DNA of 64,000 bases from Ardenticatenaceae bacterium. GTDB taxonomy: Bacteria > Chloroflexota > Anaerolineae > Promineifilales > Promineifilaceae. The first letter of the stretch is position 1; each line of letters opens with the position of its first letter. Under the pieces are notes generated by a model. It did no database searches, was not told where the DNA came from, and saw nothing but the letters and a program-made list of their open reading frames with translations. The stretch covers positions 1 to 64,000 of the forward strand of contig WYBM01000097.1 in assembly GCA_011525915.1 (NCBI GenBank), given 5' to 3'. Position numbers and translations under genes: made by a program. Below are positions 26,290 through 35,228 of the stretch, one piece after another.

Positions 26290-26345
26290 GGTATGCATCT
26301 ATTATAGGACAGCCCCCGTTGCTATATGTCACACGAGGAGTAGAA

Positions 26346-26885
26346 ATGAGTATAGTATACGCTGTAAGTAAGAGCGATAAACATACATTCTCAAAGAAGC
26401 CGGCCGACGCCATCTTTTTAATTAAAGGGGAGGGGGTGGAAGGAGATGCCCATAGAGGGGTAACTGTGAAACACCGTTCTCGTGTGGAAGTAGATCCTAC
26501 CCAGCCCAACTTAAGACAAGTTCATCTCATCCACAACGAACTCATCAATGAGCTACAAGCAAAGGGGTTTGATGTTAAACCGGCGACGATGGGCGAAAAC
26601 ATAACCACATTGGGCATCGATATATTAGCCTTACCGAGAGATACTATCTTACAGATTGGGCCAGAAGCCAGACTAAAGGTTACAGGCTTAAGAAACCCCT
26701 GTAACCAGTTAGATCACTATCAGAAAGGCTTAACTGCGGCTGTGTTGGATCGTGATGAGCAGGGGAGGTTGGTGCGAAAGGCAGGCATCATGGCAATAGT
26801 CCTCCAGAGCGGCATCGTCCGTAAGGGGGATACTATTGAAGTACATTTACCCCTTGAACCTCATCATCCTTTAGAGCGAGTGTGA
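26346..26885 (+). CDS. MOSC-domain protein
   Basis: A 179-residue protein with a stand-alone MOSC domain. It resembles the C-terminal domain of molybdenum cofactor sulfurases and small YiiM-like proteins. Motifs include GVEGDAHRG, a MGENITTLGID block, and TGLRNPCNQLDHYQKG with the conserved Cys. MOSC proteins handle sulfur or nitrogenous groups on the molybdenum cofactor. The start MSIVYAVS at 26346 has GGAG upstream. It is flanked by repeat copies B and C. Confidence 0.85.
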   Translation: MSIVYAVSKSDKHTFSKKPADAIFLIKGEGVEGDAHRGVTVKHRSRVEVDPTQPNLRQVHLIHNELINELQAKGFDVKPATMGENITTLGIDILALPRDTILQIGPEARLKVTGLRNPCNQLDHYQKGLTAAVLDRDEQGRLVRKAGIMAIVLQSGIVRKGDTIEVHLPLEPHHPLERV

Positions 26886-26894
26886 GACTCATGG

Positions 26895-26957
26895 ACTAGT
26901 ACCAGTTTTCAGTCATCAGTGACCAGTGTTCAGTGCTGGCCTGCCTCTGGAACGTGT
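26895..26957. repeat. MITE-like intergenic repeat, partial copy C
   Basis: Only the left half is seen: GACTAGTACCAGTTTTCAGT, CATCAGTGACCAGTGTTCAG and a TGCTGGCCTGCCTCTGGAA core. The right end is missing. Confidence 0.6.
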
Positions 26958-27083
26958 GATTTTTGTGAAACCATGTAGTAAACATCTTGATGCGGTGTGA
27001 TTTGTCTGCCTTCGACCTCAGGGCGGTTAGACTACCAAAAAATCATGATATCTTCTAAACTGTAGATTAGGAGAACATGAACA

Positions 27084-29576
27084 ATGAATAGCCAGGCACA
27101 AAGACCAGAATCCCAGCGAAAACAAGTTACCGTGCTTTTTGCCGATGTTTCCGGTTTTACGGCGATGTCTGAATCCATGGATGCCGAAGATGTTGGTGAG
27201 GTTATGAATGCCCTCTGGCAGCAGTTGGATAGCATTATTCTCACCCATCATGGGGCTATTGACAAACATATTGGGGACGCGGTGATGGCCGTTTGGGGCA
27301 CGGCCGTTACGCGTGAAGAAGATCCGGAACGGGCCATCAGGGCTGCCCTGGAAATGCAAACGGCCTTACGCACATTTGCCCAAGAGCAGCAAACGGCCGT
27401 GCCTCTACGGCTGCGTATTGGCATCAATACGGGCCCGGCCCTGTTAGGGGAAGTGGGCACAACAGGGGAATTTACAGCTATGGGTGACACGGTGAATACG
27501 GCCAGCCGTCTGGAGTCTGCCGCCCCGGTGGGGGGGATATTAATTAGCCATGATACCTACCGCCATGTGCAATCGATCTTTGAAGTCACTGAGCAAAAGC
27601 CAATCACCGTCAAAGGAAAGTCAGAACCGTTAAAGGTGTACACGGTGACCGGCTTAAAGCCCCGTGTCTTTCATTTAAAAACGCGAGGGATCGAAGGAAT
27701 CACAACGCCCATGATCGGGCGGGCGTCTGACTTAGAGCATTTACAAGATACGTTCTACACCGCTGTCCAAAACAGAGAAACGCATGGGGTGACCATCGTG
27801 GGTGAAGCGGGGGTAGGTAAGTCTAGATTGCTTTATGAGTTTGACACCTGGCTGTCTGCCTTGCCCAAGCAGGTGGAGAGCTTCCGTGGTAGAGCTGGCG
27901 CAGAGATGCAGGTTCAGCCCTATGCCTTACTACGTGACCTGTTTGCCAACAAATTTCAAATCCAAGACAGCGATTCAGCCCAAACGGTGTGGCAGAAATT
28001 GGAAGCAGGCTTCTTTTTTAATAGAGAAGGGGCGGAAAACGGCCGTGTGCAAACCCAACTGCTGGGCGAAATGTTAGGCTTTGAACTGAGAGGGCCTCTG
28101 GATGAAACAGATGAACTAAAATCGACTAGATTCGACGGTACCCAAGCGCTTCAATATTTGTGTGATTACTTTCAGAATCTATTGTCGCAAAGGGCCAGCC
28201 TCATTTTACTGGAAGACATTCAATGGGCTGATAACAGCTCCTTAGATGCCATCGGTTACCTGTTGCAGGCCCTACCAAACCAGCCCCTCATGCTAATCTG
28301 TCTGGCTAGACCGGCCTTGTTTGAAAGACGGCCTACATGGGGCCAGGAATGGCCAAGACAAAGCAGACTGGCGCTGTCTCCGCTGACCGGGGCTGAAACA
28401 CGCCAACTTGTACACGAGATTCTCTATAAAGTTGACGAACTTCCGGCTGCTTTACAAGAGCTCATTGTAGAGAACGCCCAGGGAAACCCGTTTTACGTGG
28501 AAGAATTGATTAAGATGCTTATTGAAGATGGGGCGATTATTACCAGCAGCACCCAATGGATCGTGAACCCAACCCGGCTATCAGAGGTTCGTATCCCCCC
28601 CACGTTGACCGGTATTTTGCAGGCGCGCATTCACAGCCTGAATTTCCAGGAGCAAACAATCTTACAGCGTGCGGCCGTTGTCGGCCGTGTCTTTTGGGAT
28701 GAAGTCCTTTCCTTTTTAGGAGAAAGGCAGGCTGACCCTGAGCGTGAAGGTCCGAATGTGACTTCTGAAACCGAACAAACACTGAATGGCTTGCAAGCAC
28801 GTGACCTGATTACCCGGCAAGCGACAACTGATCTTGAGGGTGTCACTGAGTTTGCCTTCAATAATATCATCTTGCGTGAAGTCATCTATGAAAGTGTGCT
28901 TAAGCGTGAAAGACGAGCTTATCATGCCCGGGTGGCAGAATGGCTCATTGACCGTAGTGGGGAGCGTAAGAATGAGTTTGCCAGCCTGATTGCGGAACAT
29001 TTAGAACGAGCAGAGCAATCAACCCAGGCGATTATTTACTTAAGACGGGCCGGAGAACACGCTCAAAGGACAAATGCTTTTCGGGAATCCATTAATTTCT
29101 TTGAAAGAGCCCTTTCCTTATTGGCTGCCAGCAACCGGGAGGAACGGATCGCCCTGACCCGGCAAATCGGCAAAGCGCTTTACGAACTGGGTCAATGGGA
29201 CGCCGCCAGAGAGCAGTTTCAAGAGAGCCTGGCCCTGGCCAAGGCCAAAGCAGATCCTCAGCAAATGATTGCTGCGTTGCAGGCGTTGGCTGGCGTTGAA
29301 GAGAAGCAGGAAAAATATGCCGAAGCCAGGGAACGATTGGAAGAAAGTTTGCGACTGGCACGCCAATATCCAGGGCAGATTGGGGCGGCACAAGCAGAAC
29401 ATATCCAAAACGCCCTGGATGGCTTGTCCGGTGCGTATGCGGCGGCGCAAGCGCGTGTTGCTGAAGGGCTGGCCCGTTTACGGGCCAGTGATAAAAAGGA
29501 AAAATTGAGCGACCAACTTCGGTCTTTGGGCCGGTTCTCCCGAAAACCAAAACAAGAGGATGAAGAAGCGGAGTAA
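27084..29576 (+). CDS. Class III adenylate cyclase-AAA ATPase-TPR regulator
   Basis: An 830-residue three-part signalling protein. The class III cyclase domain (about 12-190) has both metal Asp (LFADVSGFT; HIGDAVMAVWG), the Lys of DKHIGD, and the transition-state pair in MGDTVNTASRLE, so it looks catalytically complete and may make cAMP. An ATPase of the orphan AAA/STAND type follows, with Walker A GEAGVGKSR (near 240) and a Walker-B-like strand ILLEDIQWADNS. The C-terminal 200 residues are helical repeats of TPR type. This layout is common in Chloroflexota and Actinobacteria. Its input and target are unknown. AGGAGA precedes the start. Confidence 0.88.
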   Translation: MNSQAQRPESQRKQVTVLFADVSGFTAMSESMDAEDVGEVMNALWQQLDSIILTHHGAIDKHIGDAVMAVWGTAVTREEDPERAIRAALEMQTALRTFAQEQQTAVPLRLRIGINTGPALLGEVGTTGEFTAMGDTVNTASRLESAAPVGGILISHDTYRHVQSIFEVTEQKPITVKGKSEPLKVYTVTGLKPRVFHLKTRGIEGITTPMIGRASDLEHLQDTFYTAVQNRETHGVTIVGEAGVGKSRLLYEFDTWLSALPKQVESFRGRAGAEMQVQPYALLRDLFANKFQIQDSDSAQTVWQKLEAGFFFNREGAENGRVQTQLLGEMLGFELRGPLDETDELKSTRFDGTQALQYLCDYFQNLLSQRASLILLEDIQWADNSSLDAIGYLLQALPNQPLMLICLARPALFERRPTWGQEWPRQSRLALSPLTGAETRQLVHEILYKVDELPAALQELIVENAQGNPFYVEELIKMLIEDGAIITSSTQWIVNPTRLSEVRIPPTLTGILQARIHSLNFQEQTILQRAAVVGRVFWDEVLSFLGERQADPEREGPNVTSETEQTLNGLQARDLITRQATTDLEGVTEFAFNNIILREVIYESVLKRERRAYHARVAEWLIDRSGERKNEFASLIAEHLERAEQSTQAIIYLRRAGEHAQRTNAFRESINFFERALSLLAASNREERIALTRQIGKALYELGQWDAAREQFQESLALAKAKADPQQMIAALQALAGVEEKQEKYAEARERLEESLRLARQYPGQIGAAQAEHIQNALDGLSGAYAAAQARVAEGLARLRASDKKEKLSDQLRSLGRFSRKPKQEDEEAE

Positions 29577-29592
29577 GAGAACCAAAAATGAC

Positions 29593-30258
29593 TTACAAAT
29601 TGGGGATCACGTCAACCGTCAGGCCAAAAATCCCAATAGCGACCAGCAGCACGCCAGACAGGCGGGTGAGCATTTTGTAATTCTGACCCATCCAGCGGGT
29701 AAAACGACGCTGCACCGGCATGGCCACAAAGGGCAGCACCACCAGCGGCCAGCCAAAGCCGATGCCAAAAACAATAAAATAAGCCAGACTGCTGGCCAGA
29801 CCGGTAAAGCTGCCCGCGCCCAGCAGGAATGCACTTACGACCAGTGGCCCGGCGCAGGGCAACGTCATCGGGCCCAGCAGCAGACCATAGGCGTACGCGC
29901 TGCCGTAAGGATTGCTGATGACCGGCGCCTGGGTGGTGCTAAGCCGGGCAAACGGATTACGCCCACTCAACATCAACAGCCCCATCACAATGACGATGAC
30001 ATAAATGAGCGGCAGCAGCCAGGGCAAAATTGCCCCAAAGGATTGCTGGAACAGGTACAGCACCAATCCCACCAGCAGCATCAGCGTTAAGACCCCTGCC
30101 AGCACCAGCAGCCCCAGCCATTTGGTGGCCCGCGCCGTGCGCTCGTTCGTGGCGTTGCCAGCCAGAAAGGCAATCAAACCGGGATATAAAGGGAGTACAC
30201 AAACATTGGTCAGAATGGCGCTGTTACCTAATAAAAAGGCTTCAAGTAATTGGTTCAT
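29593..30258 (-). CDS. ccdA: CcdA-type thiol-disulfide transporter
   Basis: A 221-residue protein with six predicted membrane helices. The two redox Cys lie in membrane helices: TNVCVLPLYPGLIAFL (about 16-31) and MTLPCAGPLVVSA. CcdA passes reducing equivalents from cytoplasmic thioredoxin to proteins outside the membrane. The next gene upstream on the same strand encodes a thioredoxin-like lipoprotein, a natural acceptor. Confidence 0.88.
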   Translation of the reverse strand: MNQLLEAFLLGNSAILTNVCVLPLYPGLIAFLAGNATNERTARATKWLGLLVLAGVLTLMLLVGLVLYLFQQSFGAILPWLLPLIYVIVIVMGLLMLSGRNPFARLSTTQAPVISNPYGSAYAYGLLLGPMTLPCAGPLVVSAFLLGAGSFTGLASSLAYFIVFGIGFGWPLVVLPFVAMPVQRRFTRWMGQNYKMLTRLSGVLLVAIGIFGLTVDVIPNL

Positions 30259-30329
30259 AATGGCGGTTGGTTCCCCGGAAACGGGGACAAGAGGAGGTCA
30301 CACACGTTTCCGGGGACATAGGGCCAGGA

Positions 30330-31121
30330 TTATCCCTGAGCTGCCTGCAGCTGGTTGATCAGTTGTTCTGAAGATTCAATGCCCGTTACCAGGTCTGTAT
30401 ACGTGCCGTCAGGGCGAATGATGAAGTGGGGGGTGGAGGGAGGATTGGTGATAGATTGGCCAAACGTGGCGGCCAACTCTTGTAATAATTCAGGAGACGC
30501 AACAGCAAATGCCCACTCAAACCCGGCCTGTTCCGCGTAATTAGCCAGGTCCTGGTTGCTGATGTTGGTTTCTACACTAAGGGCGATAAACACCACATTT
30601 TCGTCGTTTAACTGGGCGCGTGCCTGAGAGACATTGGTCAACTGGCGGCGGCAGTTGGTGCACCAGGTAGCCATCGGCTCTACAAAGACTGTCTTGCCGG
30701 CAAAGTCAGCCAGGGTAAATGACTCTCCGGAACGGACGTCTGTCAACGCTATTTTTTGCCAGGTTGGCAAATCCGTCATCATGTCTGACCCGGCCATCTC
30801 ATCGTCAGCCATGGCTTCCTCACTGCCTTCTTTATCTTCCATCATGGCCTCACCTTCAGCCATGCTGTCGTCTTCGGCCATCGCCTCACTTTCCGGCTTC
30901 TCTTCGTCCATCATGGTGTCGTGTTCGGGGGCCGCTTCTTCAGCCATCATGTCATCTTTTTCATCCATCATGGTGTCATCAGACATCTGCTCGCTGTTGT
31001 CTTTTTCGGCCATCACGGCCGTGTCTGCCGTTTCGGACTCTGAAGCATTACCCGTTGGGCTGCACGCGGCCAAAAGCAGCAGCGCCATGAAGGCTAACCA
31101 TAGATAGTGTATTTTTTTCAT
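30330..31121 (-). CDS. Thioredoxin-like lipoprotein with Met/acid-rich linker
   Basis: A 263-residue lipoprotein. The lipobox is LLLAAC (Cys 20). Residues about 24-118 are a low-complexity spacer built from repeats such as DDTMMDEKDDMMAEE, very rich in Met, Asp, Glu and Ala. A TlpA/ResA-like thioredoxin domain follows, with the active site WCTNC, the cis-Pro region STPHFII and the strand KTVFVEPMATWC. It probably reduces or oxidises extracellular thiols with electrons from CcdA. The Met/acid tether is unusual and could bind copper or another metal (inference). Confidence 0.85.
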   Translation of the reverse strand: MKKIHYLWLAFMALLLLAACSPTGNASESETADTAVMAEKDNSEQMSDDTMMDEKDDMMAEEAAPEHDTMMDEEKPESEAMAEDDSMAEGEAMMEDKEGSEEAMADDEMAGSDMMTDLPTWQKIALTDVRSGESFTLADFAGKTVFVEPMATWCTNCRRQLTNVSQARAQLNDENVVFIALSVETNISNQDLANYAEQAGFEWAFAVASPELLQELAATFGQSITNPPSTPHFIIRPDGTYTDLVTGIESSEQLINQLQAAQG

Positions 31122-31338
31122 AAAAATCTCCTCATTTAATGTGATAGTCAGTAAACTTTTTCACCCCTCACCTGCCTGAACGCAATGACAATGGCCTGTA
31201 GGGATGGCAGCCAAACTATAGGATTTGATGATTAAGGAGAGGTTCTAAAAGAATTACAAATTGGTTACAAGTATAGGGAGGTCAGGGAGAGAGGCAACTG
31301 GCCATCAGGCAGGCAGTAAACTGGCGCCCACCAGGCGC

Positions 31339-31881
31339 TCATCTGCTTATGGCCAGCATGTCGGCATAGAGGGAGGCCAATCTCTGGCCAGAAAGGAGCT
31401 GGGGGATCATAGGAAAAAGCACTTGCTCTTCTTTCTCAAAATGGATCTTTACTAGATAAAGAATATCGTTGGCGGTGGCGATCAGGCTGGCGGCGTCGCC
31501 GCCATGGGCTGACAGGTGACGCAAGCGCTCGCCGCCAGCTTCAATTCGGGGGTGTTCCACTTCATGAAGTTCGTGTAAGGTCTGGCGGAAGGTCTTGCCG
31601 TAGGCGTGAATGTCTTTGTGTTCGTCGCGCATCACGGCCGTGACCCCACCGGCGCCGATCACTGCCTCTACCGCTGGAAACAAGACATCATCTTCCTTGC
31701 GGCGGTGGCGGTCTAGCTGCGAGGCCATCATCTGCCCCACCGCTTGGCATATAGGCAGCACCTGTGGTAGGGCGGCGCTGCCTTCTGCTTGCAGCCGGGC
31801 CACGGCCGTCTCCAACGCCGCAAACTGTGCCAGCAGCACCACATGTTCTTCCCGCAAATGTTGAATTGGATCACCCATCAT
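31339..31881 (-). CDS. Hemerythrin-domain (HHE) protein
   Basis: A 180-residue four-helix protein with the diiron ligands of hemerythrin-like HHE proteins: HLREEH (8-13), HRRKEDDVLFP, DEHKDIHAYG, and HFEKEEQVLFPMI near the end. It binds oxygen, NO or iron. It is the last gene of the benzoyl-CoA reductase operon and overlaps the preceding gene by four bases. I infer a role in oxygen sensing or scavenging to protect oxygen-sensitive iron-sulfur enzymes. GGAAGAAGG precedes the double ATG. Confidence 0.8.
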   Translation of the reverse strand: MMGDPIQHLREEHVVLLAQFAALETAVARLQAEGSAALPQVLPICQAVGQMMASQLDRHRRKEDDVLFPAVEAVIGAGGVTAVMRDEHKDIHAYGKTFRQTLHELHEVEHPRIEAGGERLRHLSAHGGDAASLIATANDILYLVKIHFEKEEQVLFPMIPQLLSGQRLASLYADMLAISR

Positions 31882-32177
31882 GACGCCTTCTTCCTGGTGT
31901 AAATGGTGACAAACTGCAACAAGGCCACCAGGCTACACTCTTCACAATCATCGCTAAACGCTTCTGTTTTTACTGGCTCCAGGTGAACCTCGTAGCCAAG
32001 TTCAGTGTACAGCGCGGCCATCTCCTGGGCACGACGGCCGTCACTGATAAACCGCCGCTGCCAGCCAGCCGCCAACAGCTCCGGATTTGGCGCTAACTGG
32101 GTTTCAGATAACATCCTGTGGGCCTCTTGCTGTACAATGAGGCTGATCTGTTCACTTTCAGATAGTTTGTCTGTCAT
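31878..32177 (-). CDS. Small conserved-looking protein, benzoyl-CoA operon
   Basis: A 99-residue soluble protein with no family I recognise. Features: a helical N-terminal half, a basic centre (GWQRRFISDGRRAQEM), a strand ELGYEVHLEPV, and a C-terminal CxxC in DDCEECSLVALLQFVTIY that could bind metal. It overlaps the hemerythrin gene by four bases and follows the reductase subunit by 22 bp, so it is part of that operon. A role in reductase assembly or metal handling is conceivable but unsupported. Confidence 0.55.
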   Translation of the reverse strand: MTDKLSESEQISLIVQQEAHRMLSETQLAPNPELLAAGWQRRFISDGRRAQEMAALYTELGYEVHLEPVKTEAFSDDCEECSLVALLQFVTIYTRKKAS

Positions 32178-32199
32178 ACATACCCTGTCATGCCTCTTT

Positions 32200-33015
32200 T
32201 CAGGCGGTGACGGCCATATCCTCTGCAAGTTTTAGCAGCCGCTTTTGCCCTAATATCGCCGCGCCCAACGCTGGCACAAACTGCACCAGTTCCCCTGGTG
32301 GCAGGTTCACCGTTTCCCCCAATTGTGCCTGCACAATGCCGGCCATCGTCTCAAAACGTAAAATGCCGCCGATCAACGTAAACTCTGGGGCCATCTGCAC
32401 CCGGCGCATGAGCTGTACGGCCCGGTTCACCAGGGAAGCAATCGCCCCGTGCATAATGTCCGCCGGGGCACTGCCTAACGAGAGGTGGTTGATCACTTCT
32501 GACTCGGCAAAAACGGCGCAGACGCCAGAGATAGCCACCGCCTCCTTAGAGGTGGCCACCAGCGGCCCAATTTCCGCCGTGGCATAGCCCATGTAACGCG
32601 CCGTTTTTTCAATAAAGGCGCCGGTGCCCGCGGCACACTTGTCATTCAAACGGAATGATTTGACTTTGCCATGGTCATCTAAACGGCTGGCTTTCATCGT
32701 TTGCCCGCCGATGTCCAGGATCGTGCGCGTTTGTGGAAAGAAGAAGGCAGCGCCGCGGGCGCTGGCTGTCAGGTCGGTCACGGCGACATCGGTGAAGGTA
32801 GGCATGTGCCGGCCAAAGCCGGTGGCTACTTTGTAAGCTACGTCATCATCGGTCAGGCCTGCTTCCGCCAACGCCGCTTCATACGCCTGGCGTGCTGCCT
32901 GATCCAGCTTAAAGCCGGTGCTGCGCATAGCCCGGCTTATCATTTTACGGCCGTCGGCCAAAATGACCGCTTTGGTATAGGTTGAACCCACGTCAATGCC
33001 GGCTGTGTACATCAT
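32200..33015 (-). CDS. bcrD: Benzoyl-CoA reductase ATPase subunit (BcrD/BzdQ position)
   Basis: A 271-residue ASKHA ATPase of the BcrAD/BadFG activator family. Phosphate loop GIDVGSTYTKAV (6-17); second loop LDIGGQTMKASR. The two Cys that hold the bridging [4Fe-4S] cluster lie in NDKCAAGTGAFIE and GVCAVFAESEV. In class I benzoyl-CoA reductase two such subunits hydrolyse ATP to drive electrons into the BcrBC module. The size and the order C-B-A-D fit both known subtypes; two near-equal ATPase subunits recall the Azoarcus (BzdNOPQ) type. AAGGAC precedes the start. Confidence 0.85.
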   Translation of the reverse strand: MMYTAGIDVGSTYTKAVILADGRKMISRAMRSTGFKLDQAARQAYEAALAEAGLTDDDVAYKVATGFGRHMPTFTDVAVTDLTASARGAAFFFPQTRTILDIGGQTMKASRLDDHGKVKSFRLNDKCAAGTGAFIEKTARYMGYATAEIGPLVATSKEAVAISGVCAVFAESEVINHLSLGSAPADIMHGAIASLVNRAVQLMRRVQMAPEFTLIGGILRFETMAGIVQAQLGETVNLPPGELVQFVPALGAAILGQKRLLKLAEDMAVTA

Positions 33016-33055
33016 GATGTCCTTCCAAGTCAGCCATCGGTGTTTGGTGAATCGG

Positions 33056-33865
33056 TTACCGATCACCCTTTACCGGTGAACGGCTGGTTAAAATGTGATC
33101 CAGGGCAAACAGCGCTGCCCCCAACGCCCCTATATAATGTGATTCGGGGCTGACGTTGATCTTCATGTTCATACCATCTTCTAACGCCTGAACCATGCCA
33201 ATATTTTTGGCCACGCCGCCAGTGAACGTGACTTCATCCTCAATACCTACCCGTCGCAGCAGGCCAATGGAGCGGGCGGCGATAGATTGGTGTACGCCTA
33301 GTAGGATGTCATCGATCTTTTTGCCTTTGCCCAGCCAGGACAACACTTCTGACTCGGCAAAGACGGTGCAGGTGGTGCTGATCTTTACCGGCCGCTCGGC
33401 CTGTAATGCCGTGGGGCCAAGCTGGTCTAGCGGAATGTCCAGGGCGGCTGAGGCTGCCCCCAAAAAGCGGCCGGTGCCGGCGGCGCATTTGTCGTTCATG
33501 CAAAAGTCCAGAATTTCCCCCGTTTCGCTGACGCGGATCGCCTTGGTGTCTTGCCCGCCCATATCTACCACCGTGTGTGTGCCGGGGAACATGTGGACGG
33601 CGCCACGGCCGTGGCAGCTAATTTCGGTGATCTGGGCATTGCCAAATGTTACCCGGTAACGGCCGTAGCCTGTGCCAATCACGTATTCCACTTCCTCTTC
33701 GTGCAGTCTACCGGCATGCAATGCCTGCTGGTAGGCATTCTCTGCGGCCTGAATGACATTGGCCCCCGTGTCTACCAGCGCCCGGCTTATAATTGCCCGC
33801 TTTTCGTCAATAATTACTGCTTTTGTCTGGGTAGACCCTACATCTACCCCGGCTGCGTAGGCCAT
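33056..33865 (-). CDS. bcrA: Benzoyl-CoA reductase ATPase subunit (BcrA/BzdP position)
   Basis: A 269-residue paralogue of the next gene. Phosphate loop GVDVGSTQTKAV; VVDMGGQDTKAIR; cluster Cys in NDKCAAGTGRFLG and TTCTVFAESEV; adenine loop TGGVAKN. It works with its partner as an ATP-driven electron pump. GGAGG lies before the start at 33865. Which of the two ATPase genes is A and which is D is assigned by order only. Confidence 0.85.
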   Translation of the reverse strand: MAYAAGVDVGSTQTKAVIIDEKRAIISRALVDTGANVIQAAENAYQQALHAGRLHEEEVEYVIGTGYGRYRVTFGNAQITEISCHGRGAVHMFPGTHTVVDMGGQDTKAIRVSETGEILDFCMNDKCAAGTGRFLGAASAALDIPLDQLGPTALQAERPVKISTTCTVFAESEVLSWLGKGKKIDDILLGVHQSIAARSIGLLRRVGIEDEVTFTGGVAKNIGMVQALEDGMNMKINVSPESHYIGALGAALFALDHILTSRSPVKGDR

Positions 33866-33921
33866 TTTCGCCTCCATAAACCATACTTCATAGCCCCATA
33901 ACCCAGGTGAGGGACAACGAA

Positions 33922-35217
33922 CTACACCATAACCTGTTGTGCCCGGCGCGAAGCCAGCCCTTCAAAAAAGGCGTCAATCCGGTTCTTTAACTGTGCTTCT
34001 GAAACCACCCGCCTGTCCATCATGTCTGACTCTATGAATAGGCTGGCGATGTCTCGCATAGCCATCAGCGCTCGGCGGTTATCGGCCAGCCCGGTAGAGA
34101 CGGTGCGGCAGCTTTTGATGGGATGGTAGACCACGCCATCGGCGGCAAAGTCGTCGGCCATATCCATCAACACCTGATCCTGGTAAAACATGCTGTCCAT
34201 GGCGTCCCGTACACTGATGAGTGTGCCTTCAGCCAGGCTTTCTAACGGCCGGGTCAGGTCATAGGCAAAGCCGTGATTTGCTCCCCCAGAAGCAAACCAG
34301 AGGTAGGTCGAGTTGACAAAAGCGCCGCCCCATTCCGTGAATAGTTCATTAAAGCGGCGGAAGATAGGGTAACAAGGCACACCCACAAACAACAGCCGGT
34401 ACTGCTCATCTGTCAGGGTGCCAATGCCGTGCCTGGCCTTGTATTCCATTTCCTCTACCAGGTCGCGGAAGTAGCGGCTGCCGTCAGCCGTGCCGCGAAA
34501 GCCATTGCTCACGCCCAGGTAAATGGTGCCGTCTGTCAGAGCGTTAAAAATGGAAGGGCGGCTTTGGTTAAGTTCTAACACACGCTGCCAGCCCTGATTC
34601 ATGTCATTGGCATACTGCATCGCTTCACGCAGGCGGTCAATGTCAAAGGGAATACCGGTCAGCGTTTCTAGTTGGGTGATCAATTCCTTGATCTGGGCCT
34701 GTACGTAGCGGCGGTCGGCTTCAAAGGCGGCTTCGCCGGGCCAGGTCTGCCCGCCGGCGCGGCGTGTACCTGGAATGTCCAGGGTAAAGACGGGAATGCC
34801 ATACATGCGCTCCCATATTTCCGCCCATTTGATGTAGGTGTTGCAGGCGTTGGTCAGTACAGCGATGGTCGGCTTGGGGATGCGCCCCATGGGGTGTTCC
34901 CCGCCGCGCCGCTGCACGGCCACGTCTGCCTTGACATAGCCGCAGATGTCAGGGGAGTAACCGTAATCTTCAGCTTCGTTCAGGTAGTCATGGGCCACGC
35001 GGCGCACGGCCGTTTGCAAAGAGTTGATTTCTGGGAAGACCATCGGCAGGTCAAAGCAGCGTAAAATTTCCGCCATACTGCCCATGACAAATACATAAGC
35101 AGCCGGGCCGTTGCTGACGGCCGTGGCATTTAAGCCATCAAACCATTCCCGAAATAAGCGCGCCCCTTCCTGGTTTCCCCGTCCTACTATTGTTTGTGCC
35201 GTCTCTGTCTCGTTCAT
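33922..35217 (-). CDS. bcrB: Benzoyl-CoA reductase subunit BcrB/BzdO
   Basis: A 431-residue subunit of the 2-hydroxyacyl-CoA dehydratase/BcrBC family (HgdB-type). Candidate cluster ligands are Cys residues in DICGYVKAD, LTNACNTYIKW and KSCRTVSTG. With BcrC it forms the module that binds benzoyl-CoA and carries out the two-electron ring reduction to the cyclohexadiene-carboxyl-CoA. Length agrees with BcrB/BzdO. The ATG at 35217 is used; an in-frame TTG sits 6 bases upstream. It follows BcrC by 11 bp. Confidence 0.87.
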   Translation of the reverse strand: MNETETAQTIVGRGNQEGARLFREWFDGLNATAVSNGPAAYVFVMGSMAEILRCFDLPMVFPEINSLQTAVRRVAHDYLNEAEDYGYSPDICGYVKADVAVQRRGGEHPMGRIPKPTIAVLTNACNTYIKWAEIWERMYGIPVFTLDIPGTRRAGGQTWPGEAAFEADRRYVQAQIKELITQLETLTGIPFDIDRLREAMQYANDMNQGWQRVLELNQSRPSIFNALTDGTIYLGVSNGFRGTADGSRYFRDLVEEMEYKARHGIGTLTDEQYRLLFVGVPCYPIFRRFNELFTEWGGAFVNSTYLWFASGGANHGFAYDLTRPLESLAEGTLISVRDAMDSMFYQDQVLMDMADDFAADGVVYHPIKSCRTVSTGLADNRRALMAMRDIASLFIESDMMDRRVVSEAQLKNRIDAFFEGLASRRAQQVMV

Positions 35218-35228
35218 AATCAATGCCC

